Positions 12,881 to 37,314 of a stretch of DNA of 64,000 nucleotides are shown in pieces; the stretch's first letter is position 1; each line of letters starts with the position of its first letter. The notes under the pieces were generated by a model. The model ran no database searches, was not told where the DNA came from, and was given only the letters and a program-made list of their open reading frames with translations. The translations under genes and the position numbers were made by a program. The DNA is from Xiphias gladius (lineage: Eukaryota; Chordata; Actinopteri; Istiophoriformes; Xiphiidae): assembly GCF_016859285.1 (NCBI RefSeq), contig NC_053414.1:24675530-24739529 (forward strand). The letters are read 5' to 3'.

Positions 12881-13624
12881 TAGTGTTTCCTCTTTTAACT
12901 TTTTAGTCAAGACACATTAAGAAAAGCGTACTCTTATATCTGTAACATCACAATTATTTTTCTTACACACTTTGTACATAAACTTAACAACAGCTGTCCT
13001 TGTAAATCTAATCACACACATAAACACACTGTCGTCTGCTGAAATTGCGGAGCAAGTCTGATTCTGATACATTAGGCGTCAGTTGGAGGCTTAAAATCCC
13101 CACATGCTGCAGAGGTAAAAGGCGACTTCATTCGATCAATATGGTCTCTGATAACAAATGTTTTTGTCTCACATCATTTTCTTTATTTCTTGTCCCCCGT
13201 CGAGCATGTATCAAGTGAGTTATGACTTGGTGACTAAAAAGTCGAGCAGCTTACATTTGATTGATTATGTTTTCCCCAGTATGATGATTGCAGAATTTTG
13301 GCCGCACACAAAGACCCAATGATTTTTTTTTCTTTACAGTAGTTTTGATCAAACTCAATTGTCAGATACAGCCTGTATTTACACACGCAATCTGGTGGCA
13401 AACTACAACCAGTGATGTTGTTAACAAGTTCATCAGTTACTCAACGGAGAGAAAAAAGTACATTAAAGCTACATCAATTTATTTTTTGGCCACTTGGCGG
13501 CAGCAAACAATCTAAACACAACACTAACATATTATTACCTTCTAAGGTTGTTGTGGCGTTCATGTTAGCTAACAGTTGACTATTTACACGTCCAACAGAC
13601 GGAATAATAATTGCAATATTTGAA

Positions 13625-13920
13625 GTCGTATCTTGTCACCTGGAAAATGTAAGTGCAATATTCACTCTCATTTTAGCTCTGCTTTGGTCTCGACTTGAAA
13701 CTCCAGAGGGAAATATCTGGCTTTTCAGCTGCTAAATGCTCTGCTTTGTTCACCAGCTAGTTGCTAAATTTGTTTGTCACCTGTTTGGTGCTGGGCAGAA
13801 AATGTACAGTGGAGTTACCAGAGGCTTTTCACTGATGCAGCTTCCTGCTGCAGCTGGAAAAAACACAGATAAGAGCAGAGAGAGTGAACCAAAACAGTAA
13901 AATTGCGGGCCATAAAACCA
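13625..13920 (-). repeat. Dispersed repeat copy 2 (inverted relative to 1495-1830)
   Basis: Its reverse complement shares the landmarks listed for 1495-1830, including the TTGGTTCACTCTCT start, the GCTGGTGAAC core and GAGAGTGAATATTGCACTTAC. Clear divergence indicates an old family. Confidence 0.6.
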
Positions 13921-14714
13921 AAACAACAATACGAGTTACCCCCTTTCACATTACGCAGTCATTTGTCCCATTGTTTATATAAAAATATTGATCATAGCAG
14001 CTGTAAATATATACTGTAAACACACCAACTGGGTGCAATCTGCAGTCAGTGTTCAACACATTAAAAGGTACAATTATTTGTTGAAGAAATACATAAACCC
14101 AAATATCCACGCATACTATATGTGACAACAGGAAGCAACGTTACAGCAATGCCTGTTATGTATGTATGTTCAAACATCTCAACATAAAGCCCCTGCACAG
14201 TCATGGTCCACCCACACAGCTACCTGATTAGAGCTCTTCTCAGGACTGTTTGCAGACTGTGTTTGATTGACATCTCTGCTAGCTTGTTGTATCTGTCAGG
14301 GCGGGACAACTCGTAATTGGCAAATTGACTTTGATGACCATGTTTTTTTTTTGTGTTTTTTTAAGCCTAGCTAAATCGGTCTAATCAGACTGAATAACTG
14401 ACAACACCTGTTTGGGTGTACAGGGCCTTTAAGAAGGCAATCTAAAAGTAAGGGACTGTATTCATGGCCATTACAAGAAATATTATGTAAATTGGAGCTT
14501 TGGATCAATGAATTAATAAAACAAGTATAGGATACCTTAAAAACAATAAATTTGAAGATTTTCATTATTTCATTACAAGGGTGAGTAAGGGGAACAGGAG
14601 ATATTAATGGTTCTCTTTGATGCTTAACTTCATATTTACTGCACATTGATACTACCACAAAATTGCCGCTTATAATGAGTACTATTTGAAAAAAGCTGAG
14701 GAATCTAGTTATTC

Positions 14715-15010
14715 CTTGCCCACTTACTCACCTGTTTCCAGTTACCTCATTATCCCAGTCGCTATTTAAACTAACTCTGTCTCTTACTCTTTGCCAGTTT
14801 ATCTGTGTATTCTCCCTCATGTTCTTCTCGTGCTGTTTCCTGTGTCAATTCCTGAGTTTGTCCCTTGTACCTGCTATCTGTGTTTATTTCCCCGTTGTTT
14901 GTACCTGGATACCTGCCTGTTCTCATTTATGAAAAGCCCTTTCACTGCATCAGCCTGCCCGTGTGTCTGCCTTTGGGTCCACTCTGCCTGTGATGCTTCC
15001 GTCAGCGGTG
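14715..15010 (+). repeat. Probable dispersed repeat end
   Basis: The run CCTGTTTCCAGTTACCTCAT ... TACCTGCCTGTTCTC ... GCCTGCCCGTGTGTCTGCC ... TTTGGGTCCACTCTGCC resembles a pyrimidine-rich repeat end that I recall as frequent in fish genomes. There is only one copy in this window, so the call rests on memory of the family. Confidence 0.4.
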
Positions 15011-16487
15011 ACACATTATCATCTTTGTCTTTTAAAAAACAAGCAGTAATAAAGAAGTCTACAAGTCCAGCCTGGAGGATTGTGGGTAAAACTGTTGAGG
15101 GCGCAAACACAAGGGGGGAATTCAATTCAGTATTCTGCTCCTTACTTACTGCAAGTGCACCTTGGCTAAATATTTGAATCAATAAATTCACCATTTATCT
15201 GAGAAGTGAATAAATGGGAACTGTCAGTGTCAGGTCATTGTTGCTGATAAGGTGATTTTGCTCTGAGAAAGTGGAACCTATCCTTTTTTCTCTTCTGTTG
15301 TCATCCCTCAGTCTTGCTGTTCCTCCATGCACCCCCCTCGCCCCCCATGTTATGTGAAAGCAATTAGCCAGTGTCTCTGATAAAACCTTGTCCTCCAGCT
15401 ACTTCCTAGTGATCGCCTCACCCTCAGGCACACACAAACACCAAACAAGTCTTTTGTTTGTTAGAAGTTGCTGAAAATAACCTGATCTCGTGGATGGAGG
15501 ATATATATACAACCAGAGGTCAGAAAGGAGGATAGAAAAAATTGTGATGATGGGAATAAACTGAAACAGAGGTAAATAAAGCTGGACAGGGAAAGAGGGA
15601 GAGGTTAAAAAAAATATTAGAAAATGTGAAGAGAGGAGAATGTGCAATCAAACTCAAGGTAGAAGACTGATTTTGGACAAATCAGTGACAAAAGTGCCTG
15701 ATTAACAATGGTAGATCTCCATTTTCTTCAGCTAGTTTCACTTTAGGTAATAAAAAGTCAAGTTCATTCTGAAACAATTCACGTAGGTTTGGAAGGGGAA
15801 AGATTCCTCATTGATTTTCATTTTCCCATTGAAAAAAGTCACTGGGTTTTTGTGGTAGATAAACGTGCATCGTCATCATACAGCACTAACGGCCCATGAC
15901 TACACCTTGACAAACTTTGCTGATTATAAGTGTTTGTGATAGTCCTTTGATTTCAAACTGTGAAAACTGTAATAGTCATCATATACATTATCATTTCCGC
16001 CGATTTACACAAACACTCTGACACAATGAATCTGAACATGCAACAGAAGGGTTTCAACTAATGCTAAATTGCCATTGATCACTTAAAGAACTCAGCATGC
16101 AGCATTTACTCTAAAATCTGATCTGAATCACTTGGAGTTGGAGCAACTTTCAACAAAACTTTGATTAGAAGTGACATTTTAATTGTCCGAATCTGTTTAA
16201 TGGATTTAAATTTAAATTTCTTTAATGTCTATGGAACTGCAGGATAAGGACAAAAGGGAAAATGCCAGTAGTTTCAGAAATCCTGATTATCAATCAGAGA
16301 ACTGCAATACATCAGATGGTTTACAAAAGTAGATACAAATTCAGAAGGAGCTGAGATGGAGACCCTGCAACATATTTGAGCCAAAAATTAAACAACCTGG
16401 AAGAACTTGTTGATTCTTTTGAGTACAAGTTACGATAGCAAGGACTACTTGCCATTAACTCTAAAACCAAGACATCTGAGAGAGGTA

Positions 16488-17117
16488 GCGTTTACCACTT
16501 AGGATGAATCTAATGTTCACCTATGTGGAATGGTGACCCCAGTGCATCTTGATTACTGCCCGACAAACGGAGACTTGATCTATCAGGTGTTTCCACGAGA
16601 GACGACAAATGTGTGTAAAAGAACAGACCACTTGCTCGACATTTTTTTTTCTTTAGGGTAAAGGTAATACATTTCTCTGACCAATCCACTCACAGTAAAA
16701 CTGTGCTGTTCACCAGTCGGCCCTCAAGTCCGTAAGCAACTTGAATGCACCAGCAAGGAACCCTTTTCAAAGGAGCATCTCCTCATGAGCGCATTAACTT
16801 TAACAATAACGAGTACTTGTTCATTCATTCGTAGTCGATGGGTTACGTCAGGCTGAGCCACCTGTCGGCTCCATTAATGCAGCAGCAGTTGGACCATAGA
16901 CATTAATTCCCATCTTTTTCCTTCTTTTTCTCTTTATTTCCTTTTGTATTTCTCCATCTCTCACACACTTAAAAGCTGTGTGTATATCTGCTGTATAAAA
17001 TTACACTGATAACCTCTAATGGACATACAAGACATCATGTTAGTGCTAAAACCCTGTTCCAGAGATGATGATGTACGTTTGTACAGACTGGGGATAATGC
17101 TGTGGCATGGAAAGTGG

Positions 17118-17159
<42 letters not shown>

Positions 17160-17319
17160 TGTTTGCTTTTGTGTGTGTTACAGAAAAAAGTGTGAGAGAG
17201 TGTTAGCGTTTTTTTGGAGATCACTTTGCGCAATATCTTTTTAATACGGTAGATCTCAATCCCTGATATGAATCTAGTCCAAATTGTCTAATTTTGTTGG
17301 CAGTATTGTATATTGGGCA
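16488..17319 (+). repeat. Arm A of an 0.8-0.9 kb near-identical inverted duplication
   Basis: The whole segment matches the reverse complement of 29151-30061. By eye there are only scattered single-base changes, one- or two-base length changes in homopolymers, and a different microsatellite length. Matching starts at GCGTTTACCACTTAGGATG and stops after GTATATTGGGCA; the flanks on both sides are unrelated between arms. No open reading frame, terminal inverted repeat or obvious target-site duplication is visible. The arm lies about 4.2 kb upstream of the kcnip2 start codon. Confidence 0.95.
17121..17154. repeat. (TG)n microsatellite in arm A
   Basis: About 17 units, followed by the same GGGTGTGTTTGCTTTTGTG interruption (complemented) as in arm B, where the run is more than three times longer. 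Confidence 0.95.
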
Positions 17320-18129
17320 GTATATTAACTCCCTGATATAATCTTTGCAATCTGTGTGTTCATGTGTGTGTGCTGACAACAGCTTAGATGCTCAGACGGA
17401 GCCAGGCCCGGGTATTTTACTGTGACAACCTATTAATGCTGCTGCGTATTTATAATGTTTCATTTAAGCATATCAGCCTTCTCATCAAATATTCATTTGA
17501 GGGGAAATTGCCTACTTTGTCTCGGCTGAACCTCCCCTTCCCTCCGTCATCCCTTCACCCCTGCATTTCTTTATCTGTGTCCTCGCCTGCATCTGTGTCT
17601 GCAGGGAATATGAAAAAACCAAATCAGCTCAAACTGCCTCTTTCCAAGGATACACATAAACAGAAACACACCTCCTGAGGACTTGGCACTATTTTTATGT
17701 CTTTTACTGAACATTATCTTCTGAAATGCCTGTGCCAGCTCACGTGTCTGTGTACACTTCTACTGCATCTATCTGTGTCTGTGTTATTTGTCACCTGTAT
17801 CATCGCCCTACACTATGTATAACTTCAGGCATCAATCAGAGCCCATTATTGGTTATCCGTCAGCTTCATTTTCCAGCCTACGGCAACAGTATACTTCTCT
17901 GTAAACCCCTGTGGGAGATAAACACCATCAATACTGAGATTTAACCATCCCGAGGCACATTATACATTCAGATACCTCTCCACTGTGCTCCCTCTGTCTT
18001 CTTCTATTTCTCTTTGAGTTTTCTTCTTTTTCTTTCACAGATTTGCTTCACTCTCATCTTCAGATGCGCCACTATCCCACTCTTTGATTTTTTTTTTTTT
18101 CATGCCTCTGTGCCGGCAACAGCTTTGGC

Positions 18130-18250
18130 CGTAGGTGTTATATTTTCTGGTTGTCTGTCCGTCTGTCCCATTCTCGTTAACACGATTTCGAAGGAACGCC
18201 TGGAGGGAATTTCTTCAAATTTGGTACAAACGTTCATTATTTATCTTTTC
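18130..18250 (+). repeat. Dispersed repeat fragment
   Basis: It contains GTCTGTCCGTCTGTCCCATT and ACGCCTGGAGGGAATTTCTT followed by CAAATTTGGTACAAACGTTC, the hallmark of a repeat that I recall as widespread in fish and invertebrate genomes. One copy lies in this window. Confidence 0.5.
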
Positions 18251-18551
18251 TTGGCAAAATGAGTCCCCTTTTCTCCTATGTGACAGTTAGAGATTTTAAT
18301 TTAAAGGCTGGCATATAATACCACTCTTTATGGCTGATATTATATTTCCTTTGCCATGGGTTTTATGGTGCACATTTTTTCAAGGGATTTGTTACACTCA
18401 CTGAATAATAAATTTGAGTAGGGTCAAAATTTGGGTTTTGAGCTGGGATTTAAGGGGCACTCCAGCAATTTTACACGTCAAAGTCAATTTACAAATCATG
18501 GGTAGGACTCTGCAGCCTGGGAAAACACTTGTATAAATTGGTCTGTTGGTC

Positions 18552-18960
18552 AGTCCACCACACTGGTTCAGACTGAAATCCCAACAATTATGGGATAGAT
18601 TGCCATGAAATTTTGTATAAATATTTATGATCACCAGAGGATGAGTCGTACTGACTTTGGTGATCCCTGACTTTTCATCTAGTGACACCAGGAGATCAGA
18701 GTTTTTACCTATCTTGTGTAATATCTCAACATCTACTAGGATTAGCACAAAGGTTTGTAGATGCATTTGTGGTTCTCAAACAATGTGGCCAAATGACAAA
18801 TGACTTCTCCTCTAGCACTGCCCTGAGGTTGACATTTGTGCTTTTGAATGGAATGTCTTGACAGCTTTGGATAAATTGTCATGAAATCTGATACACATAC
18901 TGTATAAAGGTTTCCCTCTCAATGAATTGTAATAACGCATCTACCTTGATTTGCCTCCAG
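18552..18960 (+). repeat. Dispersed repeat, 'attgccatgaaattt' family, two units
   Basis: Unit 1 contains GGTTCAGACTGAAATCCCAA, GATTGCCATGAAATTTTG and CACCAGAGGATGAGTCGTAC. A second decayed unit begins near 18830 (GAGGTTGACATTTGTG, ATTGTCATGAAATCTGATAC). A further partial copy is at 30464-30560. Confidence 0.55.
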
Positions 18961-19719
18961 TTATTTCTCCTTTTGCTTCTCGTGGGTTTTCCACTTTACT
19001 GAAAATATCATTTTCTTTGCAAAGAAAAGTCTTAAACTTGAGGGAGAAAGGCAGTCTTGGTCAATATACAACAGGAAAAGCTCTTAGAAGGAATTGCAAA
19101 GAGAAGACTTTAGGATGTTGAGTCCAAAAGCCGGGGCCACTGTGGCAACCTGACTGTAAGAACCAACCCTATCAGTTTGGTGATGACCATTGTTTCTTTG
19201 AAAGCAACGTTATAATTAATGTCTATCCCAAAGAATTATACATTACAAAAAGTTGAAGTTAAAGTAGAATTAGGCCACTGATTCTACAATGTACTCAAAT
19301 AAGGAATTAGATATAGCCTAGATCAAAAAGCTGCTCAGTTACACCCTTACTTTAAACCTTGATGATGTCTCAAAAGTATCACATATTAGGGTTTAAAACG
19401 GAAGTTTCTGATGGGAAACAAAACTGCTGAAGTCTTACGTATATCCCATAAACCAGCCTGTGACCTCCCCTGTCTCCATCTAGCTTCTGGTGTATATTTA
19501 TGGATATACTATTCAAATTATTTTTTTTCTAATCACAGCCTAGCTGCTTACATTCTCTGAAATATGAGGGTCATCCGTTAACTCTGCTCAACCAGCTCAA
19601 GGATGTGGAGCTGACAAGGTATTGATCTGCAGGTATTACTTCTTCCTACTGAGCCAAAGCTGCTCAAGTCCTGAGCCAAGGTGAGACCATCTATCAGTGA
19701 AGCATTAGATCATTAGATA

Positions 19720-20965
19720 TACAGTGCATTCAGAAAATATTAGGACCCCTCTTTTTTTCACATTTTGTTATGTTGCTGCCTTATGCTAAAATTGTTGAAA
19801 TTCATTTTTTCCCTCATCAGTTTACTCTCAATAGTCCATAATGTCAAAGAGAAAACAGAATTTTAGAAATCTAAAAGCGATTGGAGTCTTCTTGGGTGTG
19901 ACGCGAAAAGCTTTGCACACCCGGATTTGGGGACTTTCTGCCATTCTTCCTGCAGACCCTCTCAAGCTCTTTCAGGGTGGATGGGGACCGCTGGTGAACG
20001 GCCATTTTCAGGTCTCTCCAGAGATGTTCGACTGGGTTCAAGACAGGACTCTGGCTGGGAAGCTCAAGCACATCCACAGAGCTGTCCCTAAGCCACTGCT
20101 GCATTGTCTTGACTGTGTGCTTCGGGTCATTGTCCTGTTGGAAGGTGAACCCTCAGCCCATTCTGAGGTCCTGGCGCTCTGGACCAGGTTTTCATTAAGG
20201 ATATCTCTGTACTTTGCTCCACCCAGATTTCCCTCAACCCTGACCAGTCTCCCTGTCCCTGCCGCTGAAAAACACCCCCACAGCATGATGCTGCCACCAC
20301 CATGCTTCCCCGCTGGGACGGTACTGGGCAGGTGATGATCGGTACCTGGTTTCCTCCAGACATGACGCTTAGAATTGAGGCCAAAAAGTTCAATCTTGGT
20401 TTAGTCAGACCAGTAAGTCTTGTTTCTCATAGTCTGAGAGTCCTTTTGGTGCTTTTTTGCAATATCCAAGCAGCTTTCATGGTTCTTTCACTGAGGAGAG
20501 GCTGCTGTCTGGACATCTATCTTGGCCACCTCTCTTATCAGGCCCTTCTCCCCAAATTGCTCAGGTTGGCCGGGCGGACAACTCTGGGAAGAGTCCTGGT
20601 TGGTCCAGACTTCTTCCATTGAAGAATTTCGGAGTCCACTGGGCTCTAGGGAACATTCCATGTAGCTGAATTTTTTTTGTAGCCTTCCCCAGATCTGTGC
20701 CTCGACACAATCCTGTCTCTGAGCTTTGCAGTTCCTTTGACCTCATGGCTTTAAGTGTCAAAGCAAAGGATTCTTATGTCAATGTGATATTTCATGTTTT
20801 CCTTTTTAATACATTTGGAAGAATTTCTAAAATTCGTCATTATGGGGTACTGAGTGTAGACTGATGAAGGAAAATTTTTTTTTTTTTTTTTAATTTTAGC
20901 ATAAGGCTGCAACATCACAAAATGTGGAAAAAGTGAAGGGGTCTGAAGACTTTCTGCAGTGTATG
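19720..20965 (-). mobile_element. Tc1/mariner-like relic 3
   Basis: The left end ATACAGTGCATTCAGAAAAT (19721) and the right end, near AAGACTTTCTGCAGTGTAT (20945-20963), are inverted terminal repeats. Subterminal sequences (CATTTTGT and TTATGCTAAAATTGTTG at left; TTTTAGCATAAGGCTGCAAC at right) also pair. TA lies at both outer edges, as expected for Tc1 insertion. The transposase is read on the minus strand and is disrupted. The element lies 0.6 kb upstream of kcnip2 exon 1. Confidence 0.85.
19871..20700 (-). pseudogene. Frameshifted Tc1-like (DD34E-type) transposase
   Basis: Fragments in successive minus-strand frames are KFFNGRSLDQPGLFPELSAR (an out-of-frame remnant near 20560-20620), a block equivalent to TKIELFGLNSKRHVW (about 20370-20410), MLWGCFSAAGTGRLVRVEG (20230-20286), a QQDND-equivalent region (about 20130-20150) and LELPSQSPVLNPVEHLWRDL (19990-20050). 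Several frameshifts and an apparent internal deletion between the DNA-binding and catalytic parts make it inactive. Confidence 0.85.
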
Positions 20966-21074
20966 CTTTGTATACACACATATATACACTCTCACATCCC
21001 TATGTCTGTCTGGCTGTCTGTAGCACTCCATCTCTTGCTTCATCACCGCTCTCAGCTGTGAAGGGTTGTGTCTC

Positions 21075-21105
<31 letters not shown>

Positions 21106-21249
21106 CCGGTCCTCGTCTCACAGCTGGACAGATGCAGATGCTCCAGCTGTCAGGCGGATTCTTTGTCATTTTTGGATGTTTGGCGAGTCAGCAGGGTAAA
21201 GTTAACGGGTATTCTCCGAAGCAGCTTCTGTGTATCTTCATTAGAGTTG
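20966..21249. other. Upstream region of kcnip2 with (CT)n tract
   Basis: A (CT)n run lies at 21078-21103, 0.45 kb upstream of the start codon. No TATA box is placed convincingly. Promoter function is inferred from position only. Confidence 0.35.
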
Positions 21250-21551
21250 AACCTTAAACCCACAGAAGCCCCTCAGAGTGACTCACATCCACAGATCACT
21301 CTCCCTGTGGATGTGAGTGCGCACTGATGCTGAGCGGGAATTGAGTGTGGATAGAGGGGAACAGAGGGACGCGCTTTGCACGGACTTTTCCTCCTTCTCC
21401 TCCTCTGCTTTTAGCCCACACAGGCTGATGCTTGAAGAGAAGTGACATGCACACAGGAGCGAAGGCGCCCAAGGCGTAGATGAGCTGCGGCTCCGACGCA
21501 CGCACAGATCCTGCAGGCTCAGCTCGGTGGTCTGGTAAGGGCTGAGAGAAC
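21250..21551 (+). promoter_or_regulatory. kcnip2: kcnip2 5'UTR / proximal promoter region
   Basis: This is the sequence just upstream of the start codon at 21552. It is GC-richer than its surroundings and has clustered CpG (GCGGGAATT, GACGCGCTTTGC, GGCGCCCAAGGCG, GCTCCGACGCACG), as expected near a vertebrate transcription start. The exact start site cannot be placed from sequence. Confidence 0.5.
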
Positions 21552-33959
<12,408 letters not shown>

Positions 33960-35030
33960 AGCTGTCAGACACAGACACAGATGAGATTTCCCGTCTGCTT
34001 GGAGCTCCTCTGTAGTACAGTTCCTCAGCCCCAGAGTGGTTGGTGTTTCTGGGCCTAAACAGAGTTGTGGCCTGAGGATATATACCCCAAACCACCTTTT
34101 CTTAAATTATGTAAATGAACGGATTGGGCAGAATGAATGAGGTGAAGTCTCGCTCCAAAATGACTCAACTCATGTGAAATGGAATTTCAGAATTTTTTAA
34201 TAGTAAGTGAAGGCATTAAAAGGTGGATTCTGGTGTTTTAAGATTACAATTGATATTTAAAGCTGTACAAGAACAGCTCAATAAACTACTATGGCACTCA
34301 GTAGAGCGCATACCTCCACCAAGGCCAAATTTTGATGACAATGTCGAAAAATGTCCTATCTGGCAATGTTCAAGAAAGTGATAAACAAAATTCCTGGATC
34401 CGCCCCTTTAACTGGATCCGCAACTAAATTGAATCAGTTCTTCCCTGGCCCATGCCCCCATAATCCTGCTGACAAACAAACCAACAAGCAGACATAGGTG
34501 AAAACATAACCTCATAACCTCCTTGGCAGAGATAACAATAAGCATCAGTGAACAGACGCATCAAGAAAACGGCAGATACTGTATGCACATCAGGAGACTG
34601 CAGTTTCAACGTCCTATGACTTCTTCACTCATAGAAACAATGATTATTTCTCTATTGCATGTATGATACACACGAGAGAGAGAGACAAAGACTGCATGAG
34701 CAAACATATGGAACAAATGGAATAATGCTCAAACTGTTGTAGAGTATTGCACCCTTTCTATACTCACAGTTATACTACAGCAAGGGACAACTCTAACTAT
34801 GGGAAGTCTGAATTTTAGCAATAATCCTAAAGTAACATGTTATCAAATCTTCTCCTCAGTGTTCTTATGGAGCTCACCTCTCACATCTATTATATTACTG
34901 TATATTGTCTCTGCATGACTTGTCTGTTTTGACCAGCCATTGAAATGTTTAATGAAAGTGTGACTATATTTTCTATATGGACATGGTAACAATGAGGATG
35001 AAATTGAATAAAACCACACCCTTGCTATGC
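33960..35030 (+). other. kcnip2: kcnip2 3'UTR with two candidate poly(A) signals
   Basis: AATAAA occurs at 34280-34285 and again at 35007-35012. A short MITE-like element (34288-34530) sits just after the first signal. The gene may therefore have a short (about 0.35 kb) and a long (about 1.07 kb) 3'UTR, the long one containing the element. Which signal is used cannot be told from sequence. Confidence 0.6.
34288..34530 (-). mobile_element. Second copy of the short element found nested at 7241-7490
   Basis: In reverse complement it starts CCAAGGAGGTTATGAGGTTA and includes TTGTTTGTCAGCAGGATTAT, GGGCATGGGCCAGGGAAGAA and GCCTTGGTGGAGGTATGCGC, then CTCTACTGAGTGCCATAGTA. The same order is seen in the + strand copy at 7241-7490. 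Confidence 0.75.
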
Positions 35031-37314
35031 AAAAGCGTATAATTAGTATTATTATTGACCAGCTGGAATATTACGCCTACTGACGTCACAGTCCTCCTTG
35101 ACTGCTTCTTCTTCTTGCAGATTTTTCAGCCACAGGTTCAGAGGGCCGCCCTTAGCATTTTATAGTTTTTTCTTTTGCAGAGATGAATGAACACTCCCGA
35201 GGGGGTTTTGCTTATGTGCAGTGCCAAAGAAAGTCTATTTATCTCAGTAAGTAGCAAAGGGGAAATTTCATACTGGACATCAGAGCTGCAATAGGACTGG
35301 AGGAGATTCTCCCTTAACTGGTTTACTGATTTCAGTAATTCGCACTTAATTTATGTTTCTCCCCGTCTTGCATTTTGCTGTCAGGGTTTTCATGACTAAT
35401 TGATTCTAATTAGAACAGTACGAACAATCTCCTTATTCAGCCTCCAACATGTCAGATTCTTGTCACCTCCTTGTGTTGGGTTGATTTGCTATGAAAAAGA
35501 GGTAAAATTTGGAGGATAAAAATGGAAATTTCAGCAACTGAAAAGGATAGAGAGACATTTTTTTTTCTTATTTAAATCATTTGAATGCCAAACAAATATC
35601 CAGCAGAGCCACAGAGGCAGCGTGGAGTAAAGAAAGAGGAGAGCTGGGGAGCATAATGATGCTTTGAACTGAGGTCTGGCCACTATTAGAGAAAAAATAA
35701 ACACATTTGTCTTTTAGACCGAGCAGAAAAGCAACAAAATAAATACTCAAAAAATAGTGAGATGGACAAAGAAGACGCCGCAAGAAACAGATCTGAAAAC
35801 TAGAAAAATACAGAGACGGAAACTGATTGAGCCGCCACGAACGTCTGAGGTGAAGAGCAAACTGATGATAGAAAACAAGGAGATGAAGAGGAGGAACAGA
35901 CAGAGCTAAAGTCAATAACCTAAACTAAATAGGATAAAATTCTACCCAGCTTAAGCTGCATCACATAAGCAAGAAAAAATTATCTTTCAAGAAGAAAGAA
36001 ACACCAATCTGGTGAAAATGGGGAATGGAGAGATGGAGGATACCGAGCCTCAGTAGAGATGGAAAAAGGTCTGAAGTAAGCAATAGGACAGTTAACGGCA
36101 CGTGCTGTAGGTGAACACGACTCTCTCTTAGCTTTAGAGTCTGGGTGTGTCATTTAAAGACCCATTCAACTCCCCACCAAAAATAAACTGACGCAGGAGA
36201 AAAGGGTTTATGTTCACTAAATTTAGTTTCATCTTATCCAGACTTGTAGCAACATGATTTTCAAAGATAAAGCAAAAAATGTATTTGTGTGGTTTTAAGT
36301 GTAAATATGTTTGATTCAATTCATCAGATCATAGAATCCAAAAGAACCTGTTCCAGGACTAAAGTTGAACTTAACTGCATCACATCTGTGGGATGTATGA
36401 GCCAGTAATATTTTCTTACGGATACATTGTATGATTTTTTTATTTTATTTTTTACTCAGCCCTTTTGATGAGCTGTTCCACCCAAGGATAGAGTGAAGCA
36501 ATTGGCCCTAGTGTAAATCTGCACTTTTTTTTTTTTTTTTTTTTTAAACCAAACACTCAATCAACACAATCCTAAACTACTGATTAGGGAGATGGCTAAA
36601 TGTTTTCATGTACCTATGCACAGATTTCACCATTAAGACTTACAGTACAGAATCTGATAAATGCTACAGTAAAGAATGTTGGATAGTAAACAGACCACAG
36701 GAGTCCTGATGGACAGTTGTTCTTATTATGGGATTTATCTCAGACACCAAACATATAAAAATGTGCATTTTTAGCTTTCATTATAGGTATAATAACTGTT
36801 TCAACAATCATTTTAATAGATTTAACCTGTTACTAGACATCCCCATCCCCCAACCTGGAAATAATGTACCCAAAATAAAAAGGTTACTGTTCCTCAACTC
36901 TTAATTCCAGTCATAACCCTGGTCTTCTTTGAAAGGTAACTCATTAAATTTTACAACCAAAAGTCAGAACGAGTATAAGGGACACCAAACCAAAGTTTTT
37001 TTTGGCATAAAAAAAGGGAACACAAGGCCGGTCGTAGGACCTTTTGTGTTGAAAACACTCCCGGAGCTGTAGCCATGAGTCTGAACCAATTCTGTGTCAA
37101 CAGCTGCTGCAGTGTTATGTGGATCCTAAAATGCTTTGCACAGATAGAATCAGGAGCCTTAGAGCTTTCAGACAAGTTTTGTCAAGGTTGTGTTAAGATT
37201 GAGTCCAGCACAGACCAAAACACACCTAAAGTAGTACCGTGTGGCACGGTGTATTTTAAAAGGTTAAAAACAGGTAGATTTCTGATCTGTAAATCAATAA
37301 ACATGGACACCGCA
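35031..37314. other. Non-coding DNA between converging kcnip2 and jup
   Basis: Purine-rich low-complexity sequence lies at about 35500-36080 and a poly(T) run at 36523-36545. No exon, RNA gene or repeat family is supported. Part of 36900-37314 could belong to a longer jup 3'UTR. Confidence 0.45.

Larger units (their letters stand above)
12881..16487. other. Intergenic, armh3 to inverted-duplication arm A
   Basis: It contains the dispersed repeats at 13625-13920 and 14715-15010. From 15020 to 16487 I see no gene, repeat or RNA that I can support. Confidence 0.5.
17320..19719. other. Intergenic, arm A to Tc1 relic 3
   Basis: A candidate conserved non-coding segment lies at 17385-17525. Dispersed repeats lie at 18130-18250 and 18552-18960. 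The remainder is unassigned. Confidence 0.4.

Noticed and set aside
19841..20335. 164-codon open frame on +
   Set aside because: It is the antisense shadow of the Tc1 transposase remnant on the minus strand.
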